A DNA stretch of 64,000 bases from Oscillospiraceae bacterium (GCA_017848115.1 JAGAKZ010000011.1:62001-126000), one strand, 5' to 3'. Positions 53,430-63,010 are shown, counted from the first letter of the stretch. Made by a program: numbers and translations. Notes: generated by a model from the sequence alone, not told the origin.

Positions 53430-55367
53430 ATGGGTTTGACATTAACTGAAAAAATTCTTAAAAATCATATCGTTGACGGCGAAATGGTAAAAGGCACTGA
53501 AATAGGAATCCGTATCGACCAGACACTTACACAGGACGCAACCGGTACTATGGCTTATCTCGAATTTGAAGCAATGGGAGTTCCGAGAGTAAAGACAGAA
53601 CGCTCTGTAGCATATATTGACCACAACACACTCCAGAACGGTTTTGAAAACGCTGATGACCACAGATTTATCGGCAGTGTTGCCAAGAAGCACGGTATCT
53701 ACTTCTCAAGACCGGGTAACGGTATATGCCACCAGGTACATCTTGAAAGATTTGGCGTACCAGGCAAGACACTTATCGGTTCTGACAGCCATACTCCTAC
53801 AGGCGGCGGTATCGGTATGATAGCTATCGGTGCAGGCGGTCTTGACGTTGCTGTTGCTATGGGTGGCGGTGCATACTATATCACATGCCCTAAGGTAGTA
53901 AAAGTAGAACTCACAGGCAAACTTCAGCCATGGGTAGCTGCAAAGGACGTTATACTTGAAGTTCTCAGAATAATGTCTGTTAAAGGTGGCGTAGGCAAGG
54001 TTATCGAATACTGCGGTGAAGGCGTAAAGACTCTCTCAGTTCCTGAAAGAGCTACTATCACAAACATGGGTGCAGAGCTCGGTGCTACAACATCTATCTT
54101 CCCTTCTGACGAAATAACAAAGCAGTTCCTCAAAGCTCAGGGTCGTGAAGAAGTATGGGTACCACTCGCAGCTGATGAAGATGCAGTTTATGATGAAGTT
54201 ATAAACATCGATCTTAGCAAACTTGTTCCGCTCGCAGCTTGTCCTCATATGCCTGATAACGTAAAATCAGTAAAAGAAATCGGAAATATCAAGATCGATC
54301 AGGTATGTATCGGTTCATGTACAAACTCATCACTTCTCGATATGATGAAGGTTGCTCATATACTTAAAGGTAAAACTGTTAATCCGGACGTTTCACTTTC
54401 TATCGCACCTGGTTCAAAACAGGTTCTTAATATGCTTGCTAAAAACGGTCTTCTCTCCGTTATGATCGATGCAGGCGCAAGAATTCTTGAAAGTGCGTGC
54501 GGTCCATGTATCGGTATGGGTCAGTCACCTAACTCAAACGGTGTATCACTCCGTACATTCAACAGAAACTTTGAAGGACGTTCAGGCACAAAGGACGGTC
54601 AGATATACCTCGTTTCACCTGAAATGGCTGCAGCTTCAGCTATAACAGGCGTACTTACAGACCCAAGAGATCTCGGAGAAATGCCTGAGTTTACACTCCC
54701 TGAAAAGTTTGATATCAATGACAATATGATCGTTCTCCCTGCAGATGAAAAAGATATGGACAGCGTAGAGATCCTCAGAGGACCAAACATCAAGCCATAT
54801 CCTGAAACAGCACCTCTTGTTGAAGAAATAAGCTGTAACGTTTCACTCAAGGTAGGCGATAATATCACAACAGACCATATCATGCCTGCAGGTGCAAAGA
54901 TTCTTCCGCTCCGTTCAAATATCCCTGCTATATCACAGCACTGCTTTACTGTATGCGATGAAGATTTCCCAAGAAGAGCAAAGAACCTCGGCGCATCTAT
55001 CATCGTAGGTGGCGCAAACTACGGTCAGGGCTCATCAAGAGAACACGCTGCTCTCGCACCACTCTATCTCGGTATCAAGGCAGTTTTGGTTAAGAGCTTT
55101 GCAAGAATACACAGAGCAAACCTCATCAACGCAGGTATACTTCCGCTTACATTTGTAAACGAAGCTGATTATGACAAGATAAGCCAGGGCGATCAGATCG
55201 AAATAAAGAATATCAGAAATGATATCTCTGCTGACAAGACAGAACTCACTGTTATCAACAAGACAACAGGCGATTCTATCCCGGTTCTCTGTGAACTCAC
55301 AGGTCGTACAAAGGATATAATCCTCGCTGGCGGTCTTCTTGACTACACAAGAGAAAATCTTAAATAA
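53430..55367 (+). CDS. Aconitate hydratase
   Basis: The 645-residue enzyme has the aconitase signatures SDSHTPTGGGIGM, GSCTNSSLLD with the first cluster Cys, ESACGPCIGMG with the other two, and the C-terminal swivel domain GGANYGQGSSREHAALAP with the catalytic Ser. The length fits the shorter bacterial form seen in Firmicutes rather than the ~900-residue AcnA. It converts citrate to isocitrate with a 4Fe-4S cluster. Codon use (many C-ending codons, AAG, GGC) differs from its neighbours and suggests high expression. icd follows in 33 bases, making an oxidative branch to 2-oxoglutarate. Confidence 0.95.
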   Translation: MGLTLTEKILKNHIVDGEMVKGTEIGIRIDQTLTQDATGTMAYLEFEAMGVPRVKTERSVAYIDHNTLQNGFENADDHRFIGSVAKKHGIYFSRPGNGICHQVHLERFGVPGKTLIGSDSHTPTGGGIGMIAIGAGGLDVAVAMGGGAYYITCPKVVKVELTGKLQPWVAAKDVILEVLRIMSVKGGVGKVIEYCGEGVKTLSVPERATITNMGAELGATTSIFPSDEITKQFLKAQGREEVWVPLAADEDAVYDEVINIDLSKLVPLAACPHMPDNVKSVKEIGNIKIDQVCIGSCTNSSLLDMMKVAHILKGKTVNPDVSLSIAPGSKQVLNMLAKNGLLSVMIDAGARILESACGPCIGMGQSPNSNGVSLRTFNRNFEGRSGTKDGQIYLVSPEMAAASAITGVLTDPRDLGEMPEFTLPEKFDINDNMIVLPADEKDMDSVEILRGPNIKPYPETAPLVEEISCNVSLKVGDNITTDHIMPAGAKILPLRSNIPAISQHCFTVCDEDFPRRAKNLGASIIVGGANYGQGSSREHAALAPLYLGIKAVLVKSFARIHRANLINAGILPLTFVNEADYDKISQGDQIEIKNIRNDISADKTELTVINKTTGDSIPVLCELTGRTKDIILAGGLLDYTRENLK

Positions 55368-55400
55368 TAAAAAAATTCACTCACAGGAGGTTTATATAAA

Positions 55401-56606
55401 ATGGCAAAAATTCAGATGACAACACCGCTCGTTGAAATGGACGGCGACGAAATGACCAGAATCCTCTGGAAATGGATAAAGGATATACTCATTCTCCCAT
55501 ATGTAGATCTCAAAACAGAATACTACGATCTCGGACTTGTTCACCGTAACGAAACAAACGATCAGGTTACTATCGACAGTGCTGAAGCTACAAAGAAATA
55601 CGGAGTTGCTGTAAAGTGTGCTACTATCACACCAAATGCAGCAAGAATGCCTGAATACAACCTTAAAGAAATGTGGAAATCACCAAACGGCACTATTCGT
55701 GCAATTCTTGACGGTACTGTTTTCAGAACACCTATCCTTGTAAAAGGTATAACACCATACATTCCTACATGGACAAAGCCTATCACTATCGCTCGTCACG
55801 CTTACGGCGATGTTTACAAGAACACTGAAATTCAGGTTAAAAACGGCGGAAAAGCTGAACTTGTATACACAGACAAGGACGGAAATGAAACAAGAGAACT
55901 TATCCATACTTTTGACGGTGATGGTATAATTCAGGGTCTTCACAATGTTGACAAGAGTATCGAAGGTTTTGCAAGAGCTTGTCTTAACTACGGTCTTGAT
56001 CTCAAGCAGGACGTATGGTTTGCTACAAAGGATACTATCTCCAAGAAGTATGACCACAGATTCAAAGATATATTCCAGGAAATCTACGACAACGAATATA
56101 AGGAAAAGTATGAAGCACTCGGTATCGAATACTTCTATACTCTCATAGATGACGCTGTAGCTCGTGTTATCCGTTCAAACGGCGGTTATATCTGGGCTTG
56201 TAAAAACTATGACGGTGACGTTATGTCTGACATGGTTTCAACAGCTTACGGCAGTCTTGCTATGATGACTTCTGTTCTTGTTTCACCTGACGGAATATAT
56301 GAATATGAAGCTGCTCACGGTACTGTTCAGAGACATTACTACAAGCACCTCAAAGGCGAAGTTACATCTACAAACTCTGTTGCAACAATATTTGCATGGA
56401 GCGGTGCACTCAGAAAAAGAGGCGAACTTGACAACATTCCTGAACTTTCAGCTTTTGCAGACAAGCTTGAAAAGGCTACTATCCAGACAATCGAAGAAGG
56501 CGTTATGACAGGCGACCTCTATATGATCTCAACTCTTGAAAACAAGAAGAAGGTTAATTCAGAAGAATTCCTCGTTGAGATCAATAAAAGACTTGAAAAA
56601 ATGTAA
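55401..56606 (+). CDS. icd: Isocitrate dehydrogenase, NADP type (homodimeric, eukaryote-like class)
   Basis: The 401-residue protein begins [18 protein letters not shown] and has [26 protein letters not shown] at the substrate site, [16 protein letters not shown] with the metal-binding Asp residues, and [10 protein letters not shown] near the cofactor site. This fits the IDH1/2-like class. It oxidises isocitrate to 2-oxoglutarate, the carbon source of glutamate. It has an AGGAGG site and the same high-expression codon use as aconitase. Confidence 0.95.
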   Translation: MAKIQMTTPLVEMDGDEMTRILWKWIKDILILPYVDLKTEYYDLGLVHRNETNDQVTIDSAEATKKYGVAVKCATITPNAARMPEYNLKEMWKSPNGTIRAILDGTVFRTPILVKGITPYIPTWTKPITIARHAYGDVYKNTEIQVKNGGKAELVYTDKDGNETRELIHTFDGDGIIQGLHNVDKSIEGFARACLNYGLDLKQDVWFATKDTISKKYDHRFKDIFQEIYDNEYKEKYEALGIEYFYTLIDDAVARVIRSNGGYIWACKNYDGDVMSDMVSTAYGSLAMMTSVLVSPDGIYEYEAAHGTVQRHYYKHLKGEVTSTNSVATIFAWSGALRKRGELDNIPELSAFADKLEKATIQTIEEGVMTGDLYMISTLENKKKVNSEEFLVEINKRLEKM

Positions 56607-56626
56607 TTTTTAAATAAATTACCCTC

Positions 56627-56671
56627 AGATTTTCAGCGGATAGTATATCGTTGCTATCCGCCGAAAAATCT
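56627..56671 (+). other. Stem-loop between icd and rex
   Basis: GCGGATAG (56636-56643) pairs with CTATCCGC (56654-56661), extended by AGATTTTC/GAAAAATCT across a mismatch. No T run follows, so it is not a classic terminator. It may be a processing or stability element that lowers rex expression relative to icd. Confidence 0.6.
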
Positions 56672-56690
56672 CAGAAAGGCGGTGCACTCT

Positions 56691-57332
56691 ATGGCAAAAG
56701 ACTCAATATCAAAACTTGTAATCAGGCGTTTACCACGTTACTACCGTTTTTTAGGTGATCTCGACGCTATGGGAATTACAAAGATATCTTCACGTGAACT
56801 CTCCGAAAGAATGGGACTGACAGCATCACAGATACGTCAGGATCTCAACTGTTTCGGCGGATTCGGACAGCAAGGTTACGGATACAATATTCTTGATTTA
56901 AGACATGAGATCGGAAAGATCCTCGGACTCAATGTTGAAAATAAAGCAATACTTATCGGTGCCGGAAATTTAGGAAAAGCAATAGCATCACATCTTAACT
57001 TTGAAAAGATGGGTTTTAAACTTATCGGTATATTTGACAACGATCCACAGCTTATAGATACCAAGATAATGGACATAAAAGTTTCTGATATAAAAAATCT
57101 TGAAATGTTTTGTGAAAAACATAAACCCGATGTTGCTGTTTTGTGTATTCCAAAATCCGCTGCAAACCTGCTTTCAGAAAAGCTTATAAGCTACGGCATA
57201 TCAGCTTTCTGGAACTTCAGTCACTACGACTTCAGACTCAGCAATCAGGACGTTATAGTTGAAAACGTTCATCTTGGTGACAGTCTGATGGTTCTTTCTT
57301 ACAATCTACGTGAAAGAAATGAAAAACAATAA
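56691..57332 (+). CDS. rex: Redox-sensing transcriptional repressor Rex
   Basis: From ATG 56691 (AGGCGGTG site) the product has 213 residues. The N-terminal winged helix has SRELSERMGLTASQIRQDLN. The Rossmann domain has LIGAGNLGKAIASH and AVLCIPKSAA, and the C-terminal domain-swapped helix is present. Rex binds DNA when NAD+ is high and leaves when NADH rises. A Rex-like site overlaps the promoter of the upstream acn-icd genes, so this cluster is probably autoregulated by redox state. Confidence 0.95.
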   Translation: MAKDSISKLVIRRLPRYYRFLGDLDAMGITKISSRELSERMGLTASQIRQDLNCFGGFGQQGYGYNILDLRHEIGKILGLNVENKAILIGAGNLGKAIASHLNFEKMGFKLIGIFDNDPQLIDTKIMDIKVSDIKNLEMFCEKHKPDVAVLCIPKSAANLLSEKLISYGISAFWNFSHYDFRLSNQDVIVENVHLGDSLMVLSYNLRERNEKQ

Positions 57333-57335
57333 ACA

Positions 57336-57383
57336 AAACGGATATATCATTCCTTTACTTTGGTATGATATATCCGTTTTTTT
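57336..57383 (+). terminator. Bidirectional terminator after rex
   Basis: AAACGGATATATCAT pairs with ATGATATATCCGTTT (15 pairs) and is followed by a T run. Confidence 0.9.
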
Positions 57384-57960
57384 ATCTGTAACTATTTATT
57401 ATTTTTATACACTGACTTACATTTTCATCATTTGTCCCTGATGAATCAACACGGTGAAGATTTTTACAGGAATCTATTATGCTTTCGCAAAAATCCTCTT
57501 CATCCGACAGATATCTTCTGCACACTTCACTATAGTTAGGTTTAGTTTGTTCTGATTCTCGCGATATGCACCTAAGCAAACGCTCTTTGTTATCAAGGTC
57601 AAGGTATATTACAACCACAGTTTCATTATCATAATAGTCAAGCAGTTTATTAACAACCTCAGGAGTACCTATCATTGCATAGTGTTCACTTATCGAAAAG
57701 TCAATATCACAAGTAAAGTAATTCCAATCGCCATGTACTGTGTGATAAGTACGCTTCTCTATTATTTTGTTCTCACTTGAAAGTTTCTCCATAGTTTCAT
57801 CCGTTACAAAATAATACTCCCTGCCATTAACTTCTCCCTGCCGCATAGGACGTGTAGTATACGTAACAACAGGTCTGAGTGAAGTTCTTTTTAACAGTTC
57901 TCCAAATACAGTATCTTTTCCGGCTCCGCTTTTTCCTATCAAACAAAACAATCTTTTCAA
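57382..57960 (-). CDS. Guanylate-kinase-like P-loop protein
   Basis: From TTG 57960 (AAGGA, nine-base spacing) the product has 192 residues; ATG 57967-57969 is the alternative but nearly touches the ribosome site. The P-loop LIGKSGAGKDTVF and the GMP-site segment TYTTRPMRQGEVNGREYYFV match guanylate kinase. The following EKRTYHTVHGDWNYF diverges from the usual E-x5-G-N-Y-Y-G stretch, and the C-terminal half is atypical. It may be a divergent guanylate kinase paralogue rather than the housekeeping enzyme. Confidence 0.75.
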   Translation of the reverse strand: MKRLFCLIGKSGAGKDTVFGELLKRTSLRPVVTYTTRPMRQGEVNGREYYFVTDETMEKLSSENKIIEKRTYHTVHGDWNYFTCDIDFSISEHYAMIGTPEVVNKLLDYYDNETVVVIYLDLDNKERLLRCISRESEQTKPNYSEVCRRYLSDEEDFCESIIDSCKNLHRVDSSGTNDENVSQCIKIINSYR

Positions 57961-57987
57961 AAAAATCATTTCCTTATCATTATTTTT

Positions 57988-58617
57988 TTAAAGTGATACA
58001 CTTTCCATTTCAACATTTTCACTTTTTCTTTCTTTTTCCATCCATGGGTTTCCTGAAAAATTCTGAAAATCAACCTGCTCCATATTATTAATTCTTCTGT
58101 ATGATTCCATGTTGTTTTCAGGAATATACTCTCTTTGATGCGAACGTTCTTCAAGGCCTTCAACAAAATACGGATAACCCGGTTCTTCAGATAAAGCTAT
58201 TTCATCAAGAGCAAGCCGGTAATATAACCAGTCAAGAATCGCACTTATCAAAAAAGCTATCATCAATCCCTTAGCTATAAATATAGATACCACACCAATA
58301 AACACACATGGAATAAGCAACTTCAGCAAAAACTCCGGTTCTTTTTTATATGTTGTCCCCAAAAACGACATTGCAACAACAGGAGCCATAAACAAAACAT
58401 GATCAAAAATATCAAATAACTTTACTGTCATTACAGCTGCAACTATCAATGTAAGATAAAAAACAACATACCCTGCTTCAAATACAAAAAGCAGATTTCT
58501 TACTCTTTTCAAAAACTTCATCTTATCAAAATTTTCTTTGAGTTTCTGATTACTTAGTTCCCTTTCATCCTTTATTCTCTCTGCTTTCTGTGTGTCATAG
58601 ATTTTGTTTTCATTCAT
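57988..58617 (-). CDS. Small membrane protein of unknown function
   Basis: From ATG 58617 (GGGAGG with seven-base spacing; the frame is open to 58656) the product has 209 residues. A charged cytoplasmic N-terminus (about 1-37) is followed by four hydrophobic helices between about 40 and 135 (FVFEAGYVVFYLTLIVAAVM is the first). A charged C-terminal tail contains the repeated Met-Glu-rich NNMESYRRINNMEQ. I do not recognise the family. It lies between addA and the guanylate-kinase-like gene on the same strand, with short gaps. Confidence 0.7.
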   Translation of the reverse strand: MNENKIYDTQKAERIKDERELSNQKLKENFDKMKFLKRVRNLLFVFEAGYVVFYLTLIVAAVMTVKLFDIFDHVLFMAPVVAMSFLGTTYKKEPEFLLKLLIPCVFIGVVSIFIAKGLMIAFLISAILDWLYYRLALDEIALSEEPGYPYFVEGLEERSHQREYIPENNMESYRRINNMEQVDFQNFSGNPWMEKERKSENVEMESVSL

Positions 58618-58634
58618 AAAAATACCTCCCTTTA

Positions 58635-61600
58635 TTACACATTCACTTCGACCCATTTTCCAAGTTTGAGTGAATATATGATCGTCTGTTTTACTCGTTT
58701 ATTCTCCATTTTTTCAAGTGCCGCCTTATACAAAGTAAGCTGTGTTGAATAGTTTTCTGCCAAAAACGAAACCTGTGATACATTGTCGGTTTTATAGTCA
58801 ACCAGTACTATTTCGCCATCTTCTTCAAAGTACATATCTATTATACCCTGTATCATGCACCCTGTATCTTCATATGCCGCAAACTGCTCACCCTTAAGTC
58901 CAAGATCACTTATTTTCACTAAAAATTTGCGTTCTTTTTCAACTCTGTGTGAAAGCAAAGCCCTTTTGAAAATATCTGAAGAAACAAAGTTTTCTATCAT
59001 CGAAATATTTATTCCTTTTTTCTGACTTTCAGTTATAAATCCATGAGAGACAACTTCATCGACCTGACTTAAAATATTTTTTGAAAGTCCTTCAAAATCA
59101 GCATGCTGTAAAATACTGTGAACAACTGTACCTTTTTCAGTAGGAGTCATCTTTTCACCGTTATTATGCACAAACGAAGGTCTTTTTAAGATAATGTCAA
59201 ATCTGTCATCATTTTTTGAGATATCTGACACTGATACTTTTGCAGGTGTCATACTCAATCTACGGTCATACTCAAAAGCAAAGTCACTTAATATATCACT
59301 TACAAGTTTTTTATCCACCTGTACTTCAGGAATATCAGTTTTCTCGTTTATAGATTCGGTTTCATTGACTGTTTTCTCTGTTGAAACTTCATTGAAGTTT
59401 ATATCAAAATCACTCTTTTGAGTATAGAACATATCATATCCACTCAATTCCCTGAGCCTTCTGCTGTTGTGATGTGTTATCAGCGACATCATCAGCCAGT
59501 CGGCCATCGAATCTGCACTCATTGAAAGCTGCGGAGTTATCCCCTGTGCTCTGTGTATTTCCGAGGCAAACTTAAAAAGTTTTTTCTGATGAGGCGCATC
59601 AACCAGAAGTGGTATAAACAACCTTTCTTTTGCACGGGTAAGAGCAACATACAAAAGACGCATCTCCTCACTTATCGAATCTCGAAGATTTATTTTTGAT
59701 ATAGTAGAAAAAGGTAATGTAATATACTTCTGAAACTCACGCCTGTTCTGCAAACGGAATCCTATACCATATTCAAAGTTAAGCTGAATATTTTTCCGTT
59801 GATCTAGCTTGTTGAATGCGATATGTGTTTCACAAAGAAATACAAATGGAAACTCCAGGCCTTTTGACTTGTGTATAGTTTTTATCATTACAACATCTTC
59901 TGAAGTAGATACGGTCTGTCCCTGACGGAAATCACCGTTTATACGTGTTATGCGCTCTATATATCTCAAAAATCCGCTAAGCCCATCATCCGATGACTCC
60001 TGATATATACGTGCGTATTCAAGCAACGCTCTGAGATTTGCACGCTTTTTTTCTCCGTCGTCATACATATGTATGACAGATATAAAATCAGTTCTGTCAT
60101 ATATTTTCCTTATCAGTTCAGTAAAACTCATTGTTGCACTGTAAATACGAAGCTGAACAAGTGTGTCATATATATATTGAAGCTTTTCAACAAGTTCTAC
60201 AGGTAATAAAGACCTGTTCTCCTCTTCGAGCGCCCATACTACAGCATCATATATATGACCTTTTTTATGACTTACCCTTAACTTTGCAAGTTCATCATCA
60301 GTTATCATAAACATAGGTGACAACATGATTGCCACAAATGCTGTGTCTATAAGAGGATTATCTATGATTTTAAGAATGTTGAGTATAACTGAGATTTCTC
60401 TTGACTTAAGATATCCCGATGTTTCTTCGCAGTAAGCAGGAATATTATATTTTGAAAGTTCACTCACATATGCAGCAGCATCACTTTTTCTTCTCAGAAG
60501 TATGCAAAAATCTTTTTTACAACAATCTCTGCTACTCACACCGTCCTTATTTGCTACCTGTACTCTACTTTCAAGCATCTGATATATCTTTTCTGCAGTA
60601 TATGCCGCTCCGGATATTTCTTCATTTTCACCTGTAAGTATTGTTACTTCTGTTTTTCTGTCACATTCAGGATATGATGCACCAAGTACCAGTTCTTCTC
60701 CCTTGTCATAACAGATATCCCCTGACTTTTCGCTCATTATGCCTCTGAAAATAAAGTTTACAAAATTTATAACGTCAACAGAGCTTCTGAAATTTTTGTT
60801 AAGCTGTATATATGAATTTTCTTCAGGCATTTCTTCGTTATACTTTACAGAAGCGTTCATTGTATTTATAAAGTTTTTCGGATTTGCAAGTCTGAAACGA
60901 TATATTGACTGTTTTACATCACCCACCATAAACATATTGTCCCCCGCTCTGTACGCTGTACCATTATGCGAAAGCAACTTAAAAATGAGATCCTGATTGT
61001 TATTTGTATCCTGAAACTCATCTATCATTATTATTTTATAATATTCGGAAAGTTCATGTGCAAGCGATGTTTTTTCTATATGTCCTTCCTCTGTAAATGA
61101 CGAAAGTAACTGTACTGTCAATGTTTCGGCATCACTGAAACCTATAGCATTTTTCTCAACTTTGGTCTTGAAAAGATTTTCTTCAAGTGACGATATCATT
61201 TCACAGAGTATACTGAGAATTTCATAGTGTACCTCAAAATCTTCGTCAGCATATTTTACAAGTTCAAATTCTTTAGGAATAATTTCTTTGAGAATTTCTT
61301 TATAGCAGTCACGCAAGGATTTTACTTGTTCTTTTACATCTTCGTCAAAGTTTTTCCCCATAACAAGTCGTGAAAATTCCGGAGAATTGTACTGCTGTGC
61401 TTTTTGTTTTAGAGAAAGTGTTTTATCATTAAAAGTATCTCTTATTTTTCTTATTGAAAAATATTCGGTGTCAAGTATATCAATAACTTTTTCATTTCCA
61501 CAGTCACTTACCGCTTCAACACATCCGCTGCTGCATATTTCAGCATTTGTAAGCATAGAAAGTATAGTTTTTTCGCTTTCTGAGGTCATATCACTGTAAA

Positions 61601-62204
61601 AATCCTCATTATCCCTGTATTTGTCACGACACTGTTCAAGCCAGCGATGACCAAAAGGAACAGATGAAATAAACTTGTATATCTCCGATATAAGTTTTTC
61701 TATAGAACTATCATCCTTATAACAAAATCTGTTATACAGGCACTCTATCTTCTGAGGAAATTTCTCGTAGTATCTTGTGACCAGATCAGATATTGCTTTG
61801 TTAAGCATAAGTTCTGCTTCTGTTTCATCCATTATACGAAATCCAGGTGAAAGTTCAAGTTCCTGAATATTATCACGTATCAGGTCAAAACAGAACGAAT
61901 GTATGGTAGAAATTTTTGCACTTTGTAACAACAACTGCTGACGACTGAGCCAACTGTTCTCAGGTTCTTTCTCTATAAGTTGTGACAAAGCCGTAGTAAG
62001 TCGCTGTTTCATTTCAGCTGCCGCATCTTTGGTGAATGTAACTACTATCATCCTGTCAGCAGGTATTTTGTTTTTAGTATCTGAAAGCTGTCTTATAAGT
62101 CGCTGAACAAGTACAGATGTTTTTCCGCTTCCTGCCGCTGCTGATACAAGCAATGATGCACCTGTAGCATTTATAGCACATTCCTGCTCCTTAGTCCATG
62201 GCAT
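58635..62204 (-). CDS. addA: ATP-dependent helicase-nuclease subunit AddA
   Basis: The 1189-residue protein is a UvrD-type helicase with a C-terminal RecB nuclease: Walker A SAAAGSGKTSVLVQR near the N-terminus, IMIDEFQDTNN, GDVKQSIYRFR, TIHKSKGLEFPFVF, LLYVALTRAKERL, and the nuclease motif GIIDMYFEEDG followed by LVDYKTD. With AddB it processes double-strand breaks in a Chi-dependent way. AAGGAG precedes the ATG. addB lies about 50 kb away. The downstream genes are a membrane protein and a guanylate-kinase-like protein. Confidence 0.96.
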   Translation of the reverse strand: MPWTKEQECAINATGASLLVSAAAGSGKTSVLVQRLIRQLSDTKNKIPADRMIVVTFTKDAAAEMKQRLTTALSQLIEKEPENSWLSRQQLLLQSAKISTIHSFCFDLIRDNIQELELSPGFRIMDETEAELMLNKAISDLVTRYYEKFPQKIECLYNRFCYKDDSSIEKLISEIYKFISSVPFGHRWLEQCRDKYRDNEDFYSDMTSESEKTILSMLTNAEICSSGCVEAVSDCGNEKVIDILDTEYFSIRKIRDTFNDKTLSLKQKAQQYNSPEFSRLVMGKNFDEDVKEQVKSLRDCYKEILKEIIPKEFELVKYADEDFEVHYEILSILCEMISSLEENLFKTKVEKNAIGFSDAETLTVQLLSSFTEEGHIEKTSLAHELSEYYKIIMIDEFQDTNNNQDLIFKLLSHNGTAYRAGDNMFMVGDVKQSIYRFRLANPKNFINTMNASVKYNEEMPEENSYIQLNKNFRSSVDVINFVNFIFRGIMSEKSGDICYDKGEELVLGASYPECDRKTEVTILTGENEEISGAAYTAEKIYQMLESRVQVANKDGVSSRDCCKKDFCILLRRKSDAAAYVSELSKYNIPAYCEETSGYLKSREISVILNILKIIDNPLIDTAFVAIMLSPMFMITDDELAKLRVSHKKGHIYDAVVWALEEENRSLLPVELVEKLQYIYDTLVQLRIYSATMSFTELIRKIYDRTDFISVIHMYDDGEKKRANLRALLEYARIYQESSDDGLSGFLRYIERITRINGDFRQGQTVSTSEDVVMIKTIHKSKGLEFPFVFLCETHIAFNKLDQRKNIQLNFEYGIGFRLQNRREFQKYITLPFSTISKINLRDSISEEMRLLYVALTRAKERLFIPLLVDAPHQKKLFKFASEIHRAQGITPQLSMSADSMADWLMMSLITHHNSRRLRELSGYDMFYTQKSDFDINFNEVSTEKTVNETESINEKTDIPEVQVDKKLVSDILSDFAFEYDRRLSMTPAKVSVSDISKNDDRFDIILKRPSFVHNNGEKMTPTEKGTVVHSILQHADFEGLSKNILSQVDEVVSHGFITESQKKGINISMIENFVSSDIFKRALLSHRVEKERKFLVKISDLGLKGEQFAAYEDTGCMIQGIIDMYFEEDGEIVLVDYKTDNVSQVSFLAENYSTQLTLYKAALEKMENKRVKQTIIYSLKLGKWVEVNV

Positions 62205-62340
62205 TTAATCACTCTCCTTATTATCGTTCTTATTTGAATATATAAAAATTATTAAAACAATACAAATATCCAAGATATATCATATCACAAATTTGTCAGA
62301 AAATCAAGTACATCTGTATATTTAAAACAGTATGGACTTA

Positions 62341-62433
62341 TATATTGGTACATAAATATATTCTCATTATATAAATGACTCCGCACAAAATATCACACTC
62401 TCTGTAGGTGATGTAAGTTATACGCTTAAATAA
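62341..62433 (+). pseudogene. Possible 3' remnant of a lost gene
   Basis: A frame from 62356 to a stop at 62431-62433 ends DSAQNITLSVGDVSYTLK, which has the look of a surface-protein C-terminus, and a plus-strand hairpin terminator follows within ten bases. A stop at 62353 closes the frame upstream. The remnant is short and could be chance. From 62205 to 62340 I see only AT-rich DNA. Confidence 0.25.
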
Positions 62434-62439
62434 TCATAA

Positions 62440-62480
62440 CAAAACCTTCCTTTAACTAAACCAGGAAAGTTTTGCTTTTG
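62440..62480 (+). terminator. Orphan plus-strand terminator
   Basis: CAAAACCTTCCT pairs with AGGAAAGTTTTG (one mismatch) and is followed by CTTTTG. No intact plus-strand gene lies upstream of it. Confidence 0.55.
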
Positions 62481-62486
62481 TATCTG

Positions 62487-62507
62487 ATATGAAATTAAAT
62501 TTCATAT
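62487..62507. promoter_or_regulatory. Operator 1 of the XRE-ImmA-polymerase module
   Basis: ATATGAAATT-A-AATTTCATAT is a perfect 21-base palindrome just upstream of the -35 box. Its partner lies exactly 60 bases further. Confidence 0.8.
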
Positions 62508-62512
62508 TGATA

Positions 62513-62541
62513 TTGACTTTCATAAAATAATGATGTATAAT
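62513..62541 (+). promoter_or_regulatory. Promoter of the XRE-ImmA-polymerase module
   Basis: TTGACT (62513-62518), 17 bases, TATAAT (62536-62541). It lies between two matching palindromes, and its spacer contains a further TTTCAT half-site. Confidence 0.8.
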
Positions 62542-62546
62542 AACTT

Positions 62547-62567
62547 ATATGAAATTAAGTTTCATAT
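62547..62567. promoter_or_regulatory. Operator 2 of the XRE-ImmA-polymerase module
   Basis: ATATGAAA-TTAAG-TTTCATAT repeats operator 1 with one central difference and covers the transcription start region. Centre-to-centre spacing to operator 1 is 60 bases. Confidence 0.8.
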
Positions 62568-62593
62568 ATTTTGGATAAGACTGGAGGAATAAT

Positions 62594-63007
62594 ATGAAAT
62601 TTTCTGATAAGATACGCACTCTGAGAACTGAGCAGAACAAAACACAGAAAGAAACAGCCGAATATTGCGGAGTGTCACTAAGGACATATATCTCATATGA
62701 GCAGGACGGAAGATATCCGAGAAAACGTGAGATTTATGATAAACTTGCTGAATTTTTCGGTACGGATAAAAATTATCTTCTTACAGAAGATGAAGAATTT
62801 ATAAGTACAGCGTCAGACCGATACGGAAAAAGAGGCAGGCAACAGGCAGAAGCACTGGTTGCTGAACTTTCAGGATTGTTTGCAGGTGGTGAACTTTCGG
62901 AAAGTGACAGAGATGCAGTTATGATAGCATTACAAAAGGCTTATTTTGACTGTAAGGAAGATAATAAAAAATTCACACCCAAAAAGTACTCAAAAAAAGA
63001 GGAATAA
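62594..63007 (+). CDS. XRE-family HTH repressor
   Basis: The 137-residue protein has a Cro/CI-type helix-turn-helix (about 5-60; TQKETAEYCGVSLRTYISYE) and a helical C-terminal part (LFAGGELSESDRDAVMIAL) with a basic tail. It starts after a consensus GGAGG site and ends three bases before the ImmA/IrrE-type gene. In such pairs the protease cleaves the XRE repressor on DNA damage (ImmR/ImmA of ICEBs1, DdrO/IrrE of Deinococcus). It should bind the two palindromes around its promoter. Confidence 0.9.
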   Translation: MKFSDKIRTLRTEQNKTQKETAEYCGVSLRTYISYEQDGRYPRKREIYDKLAEFFGTDKNYLLTEDEEFISTASDRYGKRGRQQAEALVAELSGLFAGGELSESDRDAVMIALQKAYFDCKEDNKKFTPKKYSKKEE

Positions 63008-63010
63008 CTC

